From contig DHCC01000089.1 of assembly GCA_002398875.1 (NCBI GenBank), positions 9,138 through 23,211 of the forward strand: a stretch of DNA of 14,074 bases, in the 5' to 3' direction. This stretch comes from Bacteroidales bacterium UBA4912 (GTDB lineage Bacteria; Bacteroidota; Bacteroidia; Bacteroidales; Dysgonomonadaceae). Made by a program: the position numbers and the translations under genes. Below are positions 1 through 6,996 of this stretch, in pieces; positions within the stretch are counted from its first letter, which is position 1; every line of letters starts with the position of its first letter. The notes under the pieces are model-generated. The model did no database searches. It was not told where the DNA came from and worked only from the letters and a program-made list of their open reading frames with translations.

Positions 1-5
1 ACGCT

Positions 6-827
6 TTACAAGTTGAGTGCTTCCCTCAACGCTTTATAACCTGAAACACTTGCCCTTATTTGATCTCCGTTCTTTAGTGTGAGCATCTGATTCTGTTTCT
101 CATATAGTTCGATACGGAGAATCTTTTCAACATTTACAATGTGTGACCTGTGGACTCTTACGAATTTTGATTGCGGTAATCCTGCCTCATAATATTTCAT
201 AGTATCCTCTTTCATAAATTTGCCGTGATCAGTAATTATTCTTACGTAATCGCCGTCAGCTTCAATATAAATAATATCAGGAATCAGAATCACATGAATT
301 TTTTGTCCTACTTTAACTGCAATTCGCTCTAAAACTTCGGTATCGTGCGACTCATCACTTTTATTCAATGAAACGTCTGCTTCTAAATCAGGATCATTTG
401 AGATTTCCTTTTCAACCATGCGATGATGAATGAGCTGAATATCTATGATATAAAGCAATATCCCGATAAATGATGTCATGGGTATTATATCGATAATTTC
501 ATCTATGTTGTCACTTCCTAATATTAAGTATGAAGCAACAAAACTGCTGAAAACCCACAATATGACTACTAAAATACCTAACGCAAAATAATTGATAAAC
601 TGCTGTAAGGGATCGAGCTTTACATAGTTGGTTGATGGAATTATTTGTGACAACAATACACCTAATCCTAGAAGGACTAAACCATCTGCCAGACTTTTGA
701 GGAAAAACAAACTGAACGTGAATGTTACAAGTGGTTGATATGCCAGTGTATGTAATACAGCAAATATTATACTTAGTAACAAAAGTTTAAGCCAGTGTGT
801 CTGTGTATGTGTGATTAATAATTTCAT
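6..827 (-). CDS. Membrane-anchored LytTR-family transcriptional regulator
   Basis: This 273-aa protein joins an N-terminal membrane module to a C-terminal LytTR DNA-binding domain. Hydrophobic stretches at about residues 13-30, 33-59, 79-103 and 115-133 look like four transmembrane helices. An acidic linker follows (about 137-166). The LytTR domain spans about 168-273 and shows the family pattern IIYIEADGDYVRI (185-197), then FVRVHRSHIVN and a final KNGDQI...SGYKALREAL segment. There is no receiver domain, so it does not look like a normal phosphorylated response regulator; signalling is probably direct, through the membrane part. The start ATG lies 14 nt after the stop of the LiaF-like gene, so the two are almost certainly co-transcribed. 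LytTR regulators with membrane N-termini are common in Bacteroidota. The target genes are unknown; autoregulation of the operon is an inference. Confidence 0.9.
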   Translation of the reverse strand: MKLLITHTQTHWLKLLLLSIIFAVLHTLAYQPLVTFTFSLFFLKSLADGLVLLGLGVLLSQIIPSTNYVKLDPLQQFINYFALGILVVILWVFSSFVASYLILGSDNIDEIIDIIPMTSFIGILLYIIDIQLIHHRMVEKEISNDPDLEADVSLNKSDESHDTEVLERIAVKVGQKIHVILIPDIIYIEADGDYVRIITDHGKFMKEDTMKYYEAGLPQSKFVRVHRSHIVNVEKILRIELYEKQNQMLTLKNGDQIRASVSGYKALREALNL

Positions 828-841
828 TCTTTACATTCAGC

Positions 842-1597
842 CTAATGTATTGAACAGCCTCCGAAAGTGAGATTTCCTAGTAATATCAATTTTCTGGAAT
901 GATCAGTTTGAGAAATAAACCTTTTGTCTTCAACACCGCCCAAAACTGTCTGTATTTTGGTTTCAACAAGCCAGTTATCGGGAATATATAGTTCTACTCC
1001 TCCAAAGACAGCATAAATATCAAGATATGTTTCGCCTTCAGGGAGTGAGGTTTTCCGTAGGTCGAGAACAACACCTCCGAACACTGCACTTATGTTTCCG
1101 CCATTAAAAACAGGGTCCAGGAATATGCTTTCGGATCCTCCGAATGTTACACTCTTGTTAATTACCCCATCGCTGTTTTCAGTGGATTGAGTTTGCATTG
1201 GGTGATGACCGCAAAATCCTCCTTTTCTGTTTTTACCGGATAAAACACTAAAAACTATTACAATTCCCACAATGATAAGCAACAAAGGCCAGTACACTCT
1301 GGTAAAATCACTGTCGATTCCTGTAAAATAACCGGGATAGGCTGCGGATAATCGGGGTAGCAGAAAAAATAATCCTGCAATCAACCACACAGACCCGAAA
1401 GCATAATCTTTTTTAGAAAAACTCATTATAGAAAACACAATAAATAGCATTGGCCAGGAGAAAATGACCGATTTAAGTGCTGAATCAATCCATCCAAAAT
1501 TAAAGGATAGAAATAGTAAGCCGGCAAGAATTAGTAAAATACCGAAAATTATACCTTGCGCTTTTGGCGATTGTTTGGGTTTTAATTCTGTTTCCAT
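842..1597 (-). CDS. LiaF-like membrane protein (DUF5668-type TM region plus cell-wall-active antibiotic response C-terminal domain)
   Basis: The protein has 251 aa. Its N-terminal half has four hydrophobic segments (about residues 15-33, 45-60, 65-82 and 102-119), the arrangement seen in LiaF/DUF5668-type proteins. The C-terminal half (about 150-251) is a beta-rich domain with a recurring FGG motif: VTFGG, AVFGGV, AVFGGVEL, VLGGVED and, at the very end, TFGGCSIH. That periodic glycine pattern is typical of the LiaF C-terminal (DUF2154) domain. In Firmicutes, LiaF modulates an envelope-stress two-component system. Here the adjacent downstream gene, 14 nt away, is a membrane LytTR regulator, so a similar role as a partner or modulator of that regulator is plausible but inferred. 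The ATG start has a Bacteroidota-type promoter about 110 nt upstream on the minus strand. Confidence 0.85.
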   Translation of the reverse strand: METELKPKQSPKAQGIIFGILLILAGLLFLSFNFGWIDSALKSVIFSWPMLFIVFSIMSFSKKDYAFGSVWLIAGLFFLLPRLSAAYPGYFTGIDSDFTRVYWPLLLIIVGIVIVFSVLSGKNRKGGFCGHHPMQTQSTENSDGVINKSVTFGGSESIFLDPVFNGGNISAVFGGVVLDLRKTSLPEGETYLDIYAVFGGVELYIPDNWLVETKIQTVLGGVEDKRFISQTDHSRKLILLGNLTFGGCSIH

Positions 1598-1707
1598 ACG
1601 TAAATGTATTAATTTGTTTAAAATTATTCAATCATATTAAAGCCTTTTTACTTCTAAAGCTTATTTTGCTTTATCTTTAACAGGCTACAATGTTGATTGA
1701 AGTTGTG

Positions 1708-1740
1708 CAAAGATAAGGTGAGACAAGATCGTTATGCAAT
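1708..1740 (-). promoter_or_regulatory. Predicted promoter of the LiaF-like/LytTR operon
   Basis: Read on the minus strand, TATCTTTG (1708-1715) matches the Bacteroidota -7 box TAnnTTTG. The upstream element is the imperfect ATTG (1737-1740), 21 bp away. Transcription would start near 1701, leaving a 5' UTR of about 100 nt before the ATG at 1597. Support is by motif and position only. Confidence 0.5.
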
Positions 1741-1831
1741 AATAAATCGACGAACAACATCATTTTTCCCGACGAATAAAGAAATATTTACTGCAAACAA
1801 CTCCTAATTTTTCTCAGAAATAGAAAATAGT

Positions 1832-1839
1832 TATCTTTG
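1832..1839 (+). promoter_or_regulatory. Predicted -7 box of the lipoprotein gene
   Basis: TATCTTTG matches TAnnTTTG exactly and lies 29 bp before the ATG at 1869. The expected TTTG element is only a T-run (1808-1812), so the upstream half is weak. It diverges from the promoter of the LiaF-like operon about 100 bp away. Confidence 0.55.
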
Positions 1840-1868
1840 AATCATAAATTTTAAAACTACTGTATAGT

Positions 1869-2300
1869 ATGAAAAACAAGTTTTCTCTTTTATTTCCAAT
1901 TCTGACAATTTCCATCATTTTTATAGCAGGCTGCACAGGTAAAAAGACTGGCGTTACGGAAATCGATGAAATTATTTTGAATGCTGAATCGCTAGCTGGT
2001 GAGAGTGTAATTATTGAAGGTCTGTGTACACATGTATGTGAAAAAAGCGGTATGAAACTTTTTCTGAAGGATGTTGAAAGTGAACAAACTATCCGGGCTG
2101 AGTCAAGTGCTACTCTTGGAAAATTTGATCCTGATTGTGTGGATAAGTATGTTAGGGTGAGAGGTACAATTGTGAAGGATGAGCAGGTGACCGACAGTAC
2201 ACACTCTCATAACAGTGAAGTTTGCGAAGGGGAAGCATCTGCATTTCAATTCCATATCGCTGCAGAACAGTATCAGATAATCTATCAGGAAAAATTATAA
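1869..2300 (+). CDS. Small Cys/His-rich lipoprotein with a possible OB-fold domain
   Basis: This 143-aa protein starts with a lipoprotein signal peptide: KNK, a hydrophobic core, then lipobox IAGC with the lipidation cysteine at C22. The mature part is a single small domain of alternating beta-like strands (SVIIEGLCTHVCEKSGMK, then KLFLKD, then YVRVRGTIV). This resembles OB-fold periplasmic proteins with a 'G.V..VC..SG' core, but I cannot name the family with certainty. After C22 it has four further cysteines (C53, C57, C90, C119) and histidines at H55, H112, H114 and H129, including CTHVC and HSHNSEVC clusters, so metal or heme binding or a redox role is possible. The gene is alone between divergent promoters upstream and maeB 63 nt downstream. 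Membrane location is well supported; function is unknown. Confidence 0.8.
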   Translation: MKNKFSLLFPILTISIIFIAGCTGKKTGVTEIDEIILNAESLAGESVIIEGLCTHVCEKSGMKLFLKDVESEQTIRAESSATLGKFDPDCVDKYVRVRGTIVKDEQVTDSTHSHNSEVCEGEASAFQFHIAAEQYQIIYQEKL

Positions 2301-2318
2301 ACTATCGCATTATTTTTA

Positions 2319-2326
2319 TAATTTTG
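2319..2326 (+). promoter_or_regulatory. Predicted -7 box of maeB
   Basis: TAATTTTG fits TAnnTTTG and lies 37 bp before the maeB ATG, within the 63-nt gap after the lipoprotein gene. No TTTG element is visible at the right distance, so read-through from the lipoprotein gene could also contribute. Confidence 0.45.
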
Positions 2327-2363
2327 TGCATATTATAATTTTTACTGCACAAAAACAATCAAA

Positions 2364-4667
2364 ATGACAAATAACAAGTTGCGTGAAGATGCCCTTGATT
2401 ATCATTCTCAGGGACGTCCGGGAAAAATTGAGGTGTTACCTACCAAACCCTATAATTCTCAACATGATTTATCTCTTGCATACTCGCCGGGTGTTGCTGA
2501 GCCGTGTCTGGAAATAGAGAAAGACCCCGGAACTGCATACAAATATACGGCTAAGGGTAACTTGGTTGCGGTTATATCCAACGGTACAGCTGTACTTGGC
2601 TTAGGTGATATAGGTGCTGTTGCGGGAAAACCTGTTATGGAGGGTAAGGGTCTGCTGTTTAAAATATTCGCAGGTATTGATGTTTTTGATATTGAGGTGA
2701 ATGAGAAGGATCCTGAAAAGTTTGTTCAGATAGTTAAAGCAATCTCTCCAACTTTCGGGGGAATTAATTTGGAAGACATAAAAGCACCGGAATGTTTTGA
2801 AATTGAGGAGCGTCTGAAAGAGGAACTTGATATTCCGATAATGCATGATGATCAGCATGGAACGGCAATTATATCGGCATGCGGACTACTTAACGCTCTG
2901 GAGATAAACGGTAAAAAGATAGAGGATATAAAAATTGTAGTAAATGGGGCCGGCGCTGCAGCTAACTCCTGTACAAGACTTTATATTGCGTTGGGTGCCA
3001 GGCTTGAAAATATTGTAATGGTTGATTCAAAAGGTGTTATCAATAAATCAAGAACTGACCTTAATGAAAGGAAGAAACCTTTTGCAACAGACAGAGACAT
3101 TACTACTCTTGAAGAAGCTGTGAGTGGTGCAGATATGTTTCTGGGACTTTCTGTTGCAGATGTGCTGACTACAGAAATGGTGCAATCGATGAGTAATGAT
3201 CCGATAGTATTTGCTCTGGCTAATCCAAATCCTGAGATTTCTTATGAGAAAGCGATGAGTGCGAGAGAAGATATTATTTTCGCAACCGGACGCTCTGATC
3301 ATCCTAATCAGATTAATAATGTCCTTGGATTTCCATATATATTCAGAGGAGCTCTGGATGTTCAGGCTACAAGTATAAATGAGGAGATGAAAATTGCTAC
3401 TGTTTATGCTCTTGCAGATCTAACTAAAAAAGCTGTACCTGATGTAGTTAATACTGCTTACAGTATTAAGAAACTACGTTTTGGAAGAGACTATATAATA
3501 CCAAAACCACTGGATCCAAGACTGCTGACTTCAGTGGCACCTGCTGTGGCAAAGGCTGCTATGAAATCGGGTGTAGCACGTAAACCAATTGAGGATTGGG
3601 AAGCTTATGATCATAAACTGCGTGACCTGATGGGACTTGATAATAAAATGGTACGCCGGTTGTATGAAATGGCTCGTCAGAATCCTAAGCGTGTGGTATT
3701 TTCAGAAACCAACCACCTTAATATGCTCAAAGCAGCTGAGACAGCTTATGCTGAAGGAATATGCCGACCAGTGTTACTTGGAAACGAAGAGAAGATTGCT
3801 AATGTTGCAAAAGAAAACCAGATTAATCTGGAAGGAATGGAGATTGTAAATCTTCGTCATGACCGTGAAGAAGAACGCAGACTGCGTTATGCAAAAATTC
3901 TTACTGAAAAAAGAGAGCGTCAGGGAATGACCTTTGAAGAAGCTGCAGAAAAGATGTTCGAGAGGAACTATTTTGGTATGATGATGGTGGAAACCGGGGA
4001 GGCTGATGCAATGATTACAGGGGTTTTCAGTAAATATGCTGATACTACTGAAATTGCAAAAGAGGTTATCGGAATACGCGATGGGCTCAACCATATAGGT
4101 GCAATGCATATCGTGAATACTAAGAAAGGAATGTTATTCCTTGCTGACACTCTATTCAACCGACATCCCGATACAGATACATTGATTGATATTGCTAGAC
4201 TTGCAGATGCAACAGTAAAGTTTTTTAATCATGACCCGGTAATTGCAATGGTATCATACTCCAATTTCGGAGCTGATTCAGTAGGTAGCCCTGCAAGTGT
4301 ACACCAGGTAGTTGAAACACTTCACAAAAGATACCCTGATATGGTTGTAGACGGCGAAATGCAGGTTAATTATGCATTGAATAAAGAACTGAGAGATAAG
4401 AAATACCCATTCACTCGCTTGCGTGATAAAGAGGTAAATACTCTTGTATTCCCAAACCTGAGTTCTGCTAACTCATCATATAAACTGCTAAAAGAAACAG
4501 GAATGAATGATATCATTGGGCCGATTCAAATGGGATTAAATAAACCTGTACATATTCTTGACGTTGAAACTTCCGTCCGTGATATTACTAATATGGTTGC
4601 AGTAGCAGTTATTGACGCAATTGTTGAAGAGAACATCAGAACGAATAATCTATCCAGAATAATTTAG
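2364..4667 (+). CDS. maeB: NADP-dependent malic enzyme with C-terminal phosphotransacetylase-like domain
   Basis: The 767-aa length matches hybrid MaeB-type malic enzymes, which convert malate to pyruvate, CO2 and NADPH in the cytoplasm. The catalytic half shows AYSPGVAEPC with the conserved Tyr (Y40), EGKGLLFK with the catalytic Lys (K95), the metal-ligand region NLEDIKAPE (E137, D138) and HDDQHGTA (D163), and a Rossmann nucleotide-binding loop NGAGAAA (194-200). From about residue 430 onward the sequence is a phosphotransacetylase-like domain, beginning NPKRVVFSE and ending at the C-terminus. In characterised MaeB enzymes this domain is catalytically inactive and mediates allosteric control by acetyl-CoA and oligomerisation; the same is expected here. 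It has no frameshift or truncation. It precedes the trpB2 gene by 48 nt and is probably co-transcribed with it. The NADP preference is inferred from architecture, not from a cofactor residue I could verify. Confidence 0.95.
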   Translation: MTNNKLREDALDYHSQGRPGKIEVLPTKPYNSQHDLSLAYSPGVAEPCLEIEKDPGTAYKYTAKGNLVAVISNGTAVLGLGDIGAVAGKPVMEGKGLLFKIFAGIDVFDIEVNEKDPEKFVQIVKAISPTFGGINLEDIKAPECFEIEERLKEELDIPIMHDDQHGTAIISACGLLNALEINGKKIEDIKIVVNGAGAAANSCTRLYIALGARLENIVMVDSKGVINKSRTDLNERKKPFATDRDITTLEEAVSGADMFLGLSVADVLTTEMVQSMSNDPIVFALANPNPEISYEKAMSAREDIIFATGRSDHPNQINNVLGFPYIFRGALDVQATSINEEMKIATVYALADLTKKAVPDVVNTAYSIKKLRFGRDYIIPKPLDPRLLTSVAPAVAKAAMKSGVARKPIEDWEAYDHKLRDLMGLDNKMVRRLYEMARQNPKRVVFSETNHLNMLKAAETAYAEGICRPVLLGNEEKIANVAKENQINLEGMEIVNLRHDREEERRLRYAKILTEKRERQGMTFEEAAEKMFERNYFGMMMVETGEADAMITGVFSKYADTTEIAKEVIGIRDGLNHIGAMHIVNTKKGMLFLADTLFNRHPDTDTLIDIARLADATVKFFNHDPVIAMVSYSNFGADSVGSPASVHQVVETLHKRYPDMVVDGEMQVNYALNKELRDKKYPFTRLRDKEVNTLVFPNLSSANSSYKLLKETGMNDIIGPIQMGLNKPVHILDVETSVRDITNMVAVAVIDAIVEENIRTNNLSRII

Positions 4668-4715
4668 TTTTTATCATTAAATTGAAAAAAACATCCAATA
4701 AACAATAAATATATT

Positions 4716-6068
4716 ATGTCAAAAAGAAAAAAATTTCTGCTCTCAGAATCGGAAATACCTACAAAGTGGTATAACATTGCTGCCGAGATGAAAAATAAAC
4801 CTCAGCCAATGATTAATCCACAGACCAAAGAACCTATCAAGGCAGAGGATTTGTTTCCATTGTTTGCTGAGGAACTTTCGCGTCAGGAAGTGAATCAGAC
4901 TGATCCTTGGATTGAAATACCTGAAGAGGTAAGGGATAAATATAAAATTTATCGCCCTACTCCACTGGTACGTGCTACTGAACTCGAAAAGGCACTGGAT
5001 ACTCCTGCGCATATATACTTTAAAAATGAAAGCGTTAGTCCGGTAGGTTCTCATAAGCTGAACTCTGCATTGCCACAGGCTTACTATAATAAGCTTGACG
5101 GCATGACAAATATTACAACTGAAACAGGCGCAGGACAGTGGGGCACAGCACTTGCTTTTGCTGCTAAAACCTTCGGACTTGAGCTTGCAGTTTATATGGT
5201 GAAAATAAGTTACGAACAAAAACCTTACAGACGTTCGCTAATGCAAACATGGGGCGCACAGGTTATAGCTTCACCAAGTATGTCAACAAAAGCAGGACGT
5301 AAAATTATTACTGACCACCCTAACTATCAGGGAAGTCTGGGCACTGCAATTTCTGAAGCTATTGAACTTGCAATGCAAACCCCAAATTGTAAATACGCTT
5401 TAGGAAGTGTATTAAATCAAGTTTCCTTACATCAGACTATCATCGGGTTAGAGGCTGAAAAACAGATGGAGATGACAGAAGAATATCCTGATGTTGTGAT
5501 CGGTTGTTTTGGTGGTGGTTCTAATTTTTCAGGTATATCATTTCCTTTCATGCGTCACAATTTAAAAGGTGATAGAAATACCCGTTTTGTAGCTGCTGAA
5601 CCTGCTTCATGTCCAAAGCTCACTCGCGGTAAATTTAAATATGATTTCGGAGATGAAACAGGATACACTCCACTAATTCCGATGTTTACACTTGGTCATA
5701 AGTTTGCGCCCGCAAATATACATGCAGGTGGACTTCGCTATCATGGAGCAGGAAGTATTGTTAGTCAGCTTCTTAAAGACGGCTATATTGAAGCAATTGA
5801 TATTAAGCAGCTTGACTCTTTTGAAGCTGGCGTTTTGTTTGCACGAACAGAAGGTATTGTTCCGGCTCCCGAATCCAACCATGCAATTGCCGCTGCTATT
5901 AAAGAAGCGCTGCAAGCTAAGGAAGAAGGTAAGAAAAAGGTCATCCTTTTCAATCTTTCAGGACACGGGTTGGTTGATATGAGCGCGTATGACCAGTATC
6001 TTGCAGGTGATCTTTCAAATCATGAGGTTACAGACGAAGAAATCAGCAAGTTCTTAGCAGAGGCTTAA
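4716..6068 (+). CDS. trpB: Tryptophan synthase beta chain, TrpB2-type (TrpB-like PLP-dependent enzyme)
   Basis: This 450-aa fold-type II PLP enzyme condenses indole with serine (or a related amino acid) to give tryptophan. It shows RPTPLVRA, then SPVGSHKLNSA with the PLP-binding lysine K114, TTETGAGQWG with the catalytic glutamate E136, and the PLP-phosphate loop GGGSN (266-270). The length (standard TrpB1 is about 400 aa), the extended N-terminus and the KLNSA variant of the lysine motif (TrpB1 usually has HKINN) place it in the TrpB2 subgroup. TrpB2 enzymes lack features needed for tight TrpA binding and are thought to salvage free indole. In agreement, no trpA or other trp gene is adjacent. 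The 48-nt gap after maeB holds no recognisable promoter, so it is probably read from the maeB transcript. In vivo substrate is not proven by sequence. Confidence 0.92.
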   Translation: MSKRKKFLLSESEIPTKWYNIAAEMKNKPQPMINPQTKEPIKAEDLFPLFAEELSRQEVNQTDPWIEIPEEVRDKYKIYRPTPLVRATELEKALDTPAHIYFKNESVSPVGSHKLNSALPQAYYNKLDGMTNITTETGAGQWGTALAFAAKTFGLELAVYMVKISYEQKPYRRSLMQTWGAQVIASPSMSTKAGRKIITDHPNYQGSLGTAISEAIELAMQTPNCKYALGSVLNQVSLHQTIIGLEAEKQMEMTEEYPDVVIGCFGGGSNFSGISFPFMRHNLKGDRNTRFVAAEPASCPKLTRGKFKYDFGDETGYTPLIPMFTLGHKFAPANIHAGGLRYHGAGSIVSQLLKDGYIEAIDIKQLDSFEAGVLFARTEGIVPAPESNHAIAAAIKEALQAKEEGKKKVILFNLSGHGLVDMSAYDQYLAGDLSNHEVTDEEISKFLAEA

Positions 6069-6134
6069 TATTGATGAAAATGAATAAAAAACAAAGAGTA
6101 CGGACTGTTTTCACCTAAAAAATAACATAAAATA

Positions 6135-6166
6135 TTTGGATATTTAATATAGACCACTTATCTTTG
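6135..6166 (+). promoter_or_regulatory. Consensus Bacteroidota promoter driving the structured leader and chrA pair
   Basis: TTTG (6135-6138), a 20-bp spacer and TATCTTTG (6159-6166) match the Bacteroidota sigma-70 consensus exactly at both boxes. This is the best promoter in the window. Transcription would start near 6173, about 266 nt before the first chrA ATG, giving an unusually long 5' leader. Confidence 0.75.
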
Positions 6167-6231
6167 GAATACAAAATAGATGAAGTTACTGCCGCATTGG
6201 TCGATTGGGGAACTCATCAATTACATTTTTA

Positions 6232-6322
6232 AAACCGAGACACGTTTTTGGTTTCAATGGCGGGCCGCAGCCTTCGGGATTCCGATTTATCGGAACAGCG
6301 GATTACAAAGAAACTGAGACAC
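6232..6322 (+). repeat. Two-copy AAAC(C/T)GAGACAC element in the leader
   Basis: The 12-mers AAACCGAGACAC (6232-6243) and AAACTGAGACAC (6311-6322) differ at one base. Each begins the 5' arm of a predicted hairpin (AAACC/GGTTT and GAAACT/AGTTTC), so GAGACAC sits in the same structural place twice, on either side of the central palindrome arm. Confidence 0.5.
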
Positions 6323-6376
6323 TCAAATCCTGTCAAACGGAGTTTCGTCTTATTCCACCGGTGCGGCTTCTTATAG

Positions 6377-6420
6377 AAAGCAGATTAGCAATAGATTTAG
6401 TCGAATTGCAATCTGCTTTT
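6377..6420 (+). terminator. Terminator-like hairpin just upstream of the first chrA gene
   Basis: AAAGCAGATT (6377-6386) and GCAAT (6388-6392) pair perfectly with ATTGC (6405-6409) and AATCTGCTTT (6410-6419): 15 bp with one bulged A and a 12-nt loop. TTTT and then CAATTTTATT follow. The chrA ATG is at 6439, only about 20 nt later. It could end a small RNA, or act as a conditional terminator within the chrA leader. The T-tract is short and the stem is AT-rich, so efficiency is uncertain. Confidence 0.6.
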
Positions 6421-6438
6421 CAATTTTATTCCTCTCTT

Positions 6439-6996
6439 ATGAGCCTTGTAAAACAATATTGGGAACTTTTTCTGGTGTTCTTTAAAATAGGAGCATTTAC
6501 TTTTGGAGGTGGCTATGCAATGATTCCGCTGATAAGAAAAGAGGTGGTGGATAAAAAGAAATGGCTTGGCGACGACGAGTTTATGGATATGCTGGCTATT
6601 GCGCAATCTGTTCCCGGACCTATTTCTTTAAATACTGCGATATTCGTGGGCAATAAAAGACTAGGATTTAAAGGCAGCTTGTTTACAGGTGCGGGAATCA
6701 TTCTGCCTTCTTTTATAGTTATTCTTCTTATCGCGATACTATTCACTCAGTTTAAAGACAACCTTGTAGTTGAGCGTATTTTTAAAGGGATACGTCCAGC
6801 TGTCGTGGCACTCATTGCTGCTCCTCTTTTGGGTTTGGGCAAATCTGCCGGAGTAAAATTAAACAACTTATGGATACCTATAGTAGTTGCACTTTCTATT
6901 TGGTTATTAAATATTTCTCCGATATATATTATTTTGATCTCAATTCTGCTCGGGATTTTATATTATCTTTTTCTTAAACTAAAAACTAAAAGATAA
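6439..6996 (+). CDS. ChrA-family chromate/anion transporter, half-size subunit 1
   Basis: This 185-aa integral membrane protein is a single CHR domain. It has the signature FKIGAFTFGGGYAMIPL (15-31) in the first helix and AIAQSVPGPISLNTA (53-67), both diagnostic of the chromate ion transporter family, followed by several hydrophobic helices. I start it at the ATG at 6439, not at the upstream TTG (6205), because this gives exactly the length of the neighbouring paralog, and the two align without gaps through the FGGGYAM and PGP motifs. Short-chain CHR proteins work as pairs in characterised cases such as Bacillus subtilis; each half inserts in opposite topology. Its stop codon directly abuts the start of the second half. 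Chromate is the tested substrate of the family, but in many bacteria the natural anion is unknown. Confidence 0.9.
   Translation: MSLVKQYWELFLVFFKIGAFTFGGGYAMIPLIRKEVVDKKKWLGDDEFMDMLAIAQSVPGPISLNTAIFVGNKRLGFKGSLFTGAGIILPSFIVILLIAILFTQFKDNLVVERIFKGIRPAVVALIAAPLLGLGKSAGVKLNNLWIPIVVALSIWLLNISPIYIILISILLGILYYLFLKLKTKR

Larger units (their letters stand above)
6173..6425 (+). ncRNA. Structured leader RNA: candidate riboswitch/attenuator or independent small RNA
   Basis: The 370-nt gap between trpB2 and chrA is non-coding in its main part but rich in base pairing. GCCGCATTGGT (6191-6201) pairs over all 11 positions (two G-U) with ACCGGTGCGGC (6357-6367), closing a domain of about 177 nt. Inside are AAACC/GGTTT (6232-6236 with 6250-6254), a possible three-way junction closed by CCGC/GCGG (6265-6268 with 6298-6301) carrying a CC-UUCG-GG hairpin (6271-6278) and palindrome TTCCGATTTATCGGAA (6280-6295), and GAAACT/AGTTTC (6310-6315 with 6341-6346). 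A terminator-like hairpin follows. An open frame running from a TTG at 6205 into chrA is judged spurious: it would add 78 residues with no family counterpart across these stems. I see no hallmark motifs of tmRNA, RNase P RNA, SRP RNA or the TPP, cobalamin or fluoride riboswitches. A 6S-like RNA cannot be excluded. The 5' end is inferred from the promoter. Confidence 0.55.

Noticed and set aside
6088..6114. AAAACA/TGTTTT hairpin after trpB2 as a terminator
   Set aside because: The 6-bp stem is almost all A-T with a 12-nt loop and no T-run beyond the stem; too weak to call.
6311..6345. CTGAGACAC region considered as part of a TPP riboswitch
   Set aside because: The other TPP hallmarks (GGGG...CCC pairing, the CCTGATC and AATACC segments) are absent, and the GAGACAC motif is present twice in a different context.
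6205..6438. A 78-codon N-terminal extension of the first chrA gene starting at TTG
   Set aside because: Its sequence has no family counterpart, lies across strong RNA stems, and removing it makes both chrA halves exactly 185 aa and gap-free in alignment.
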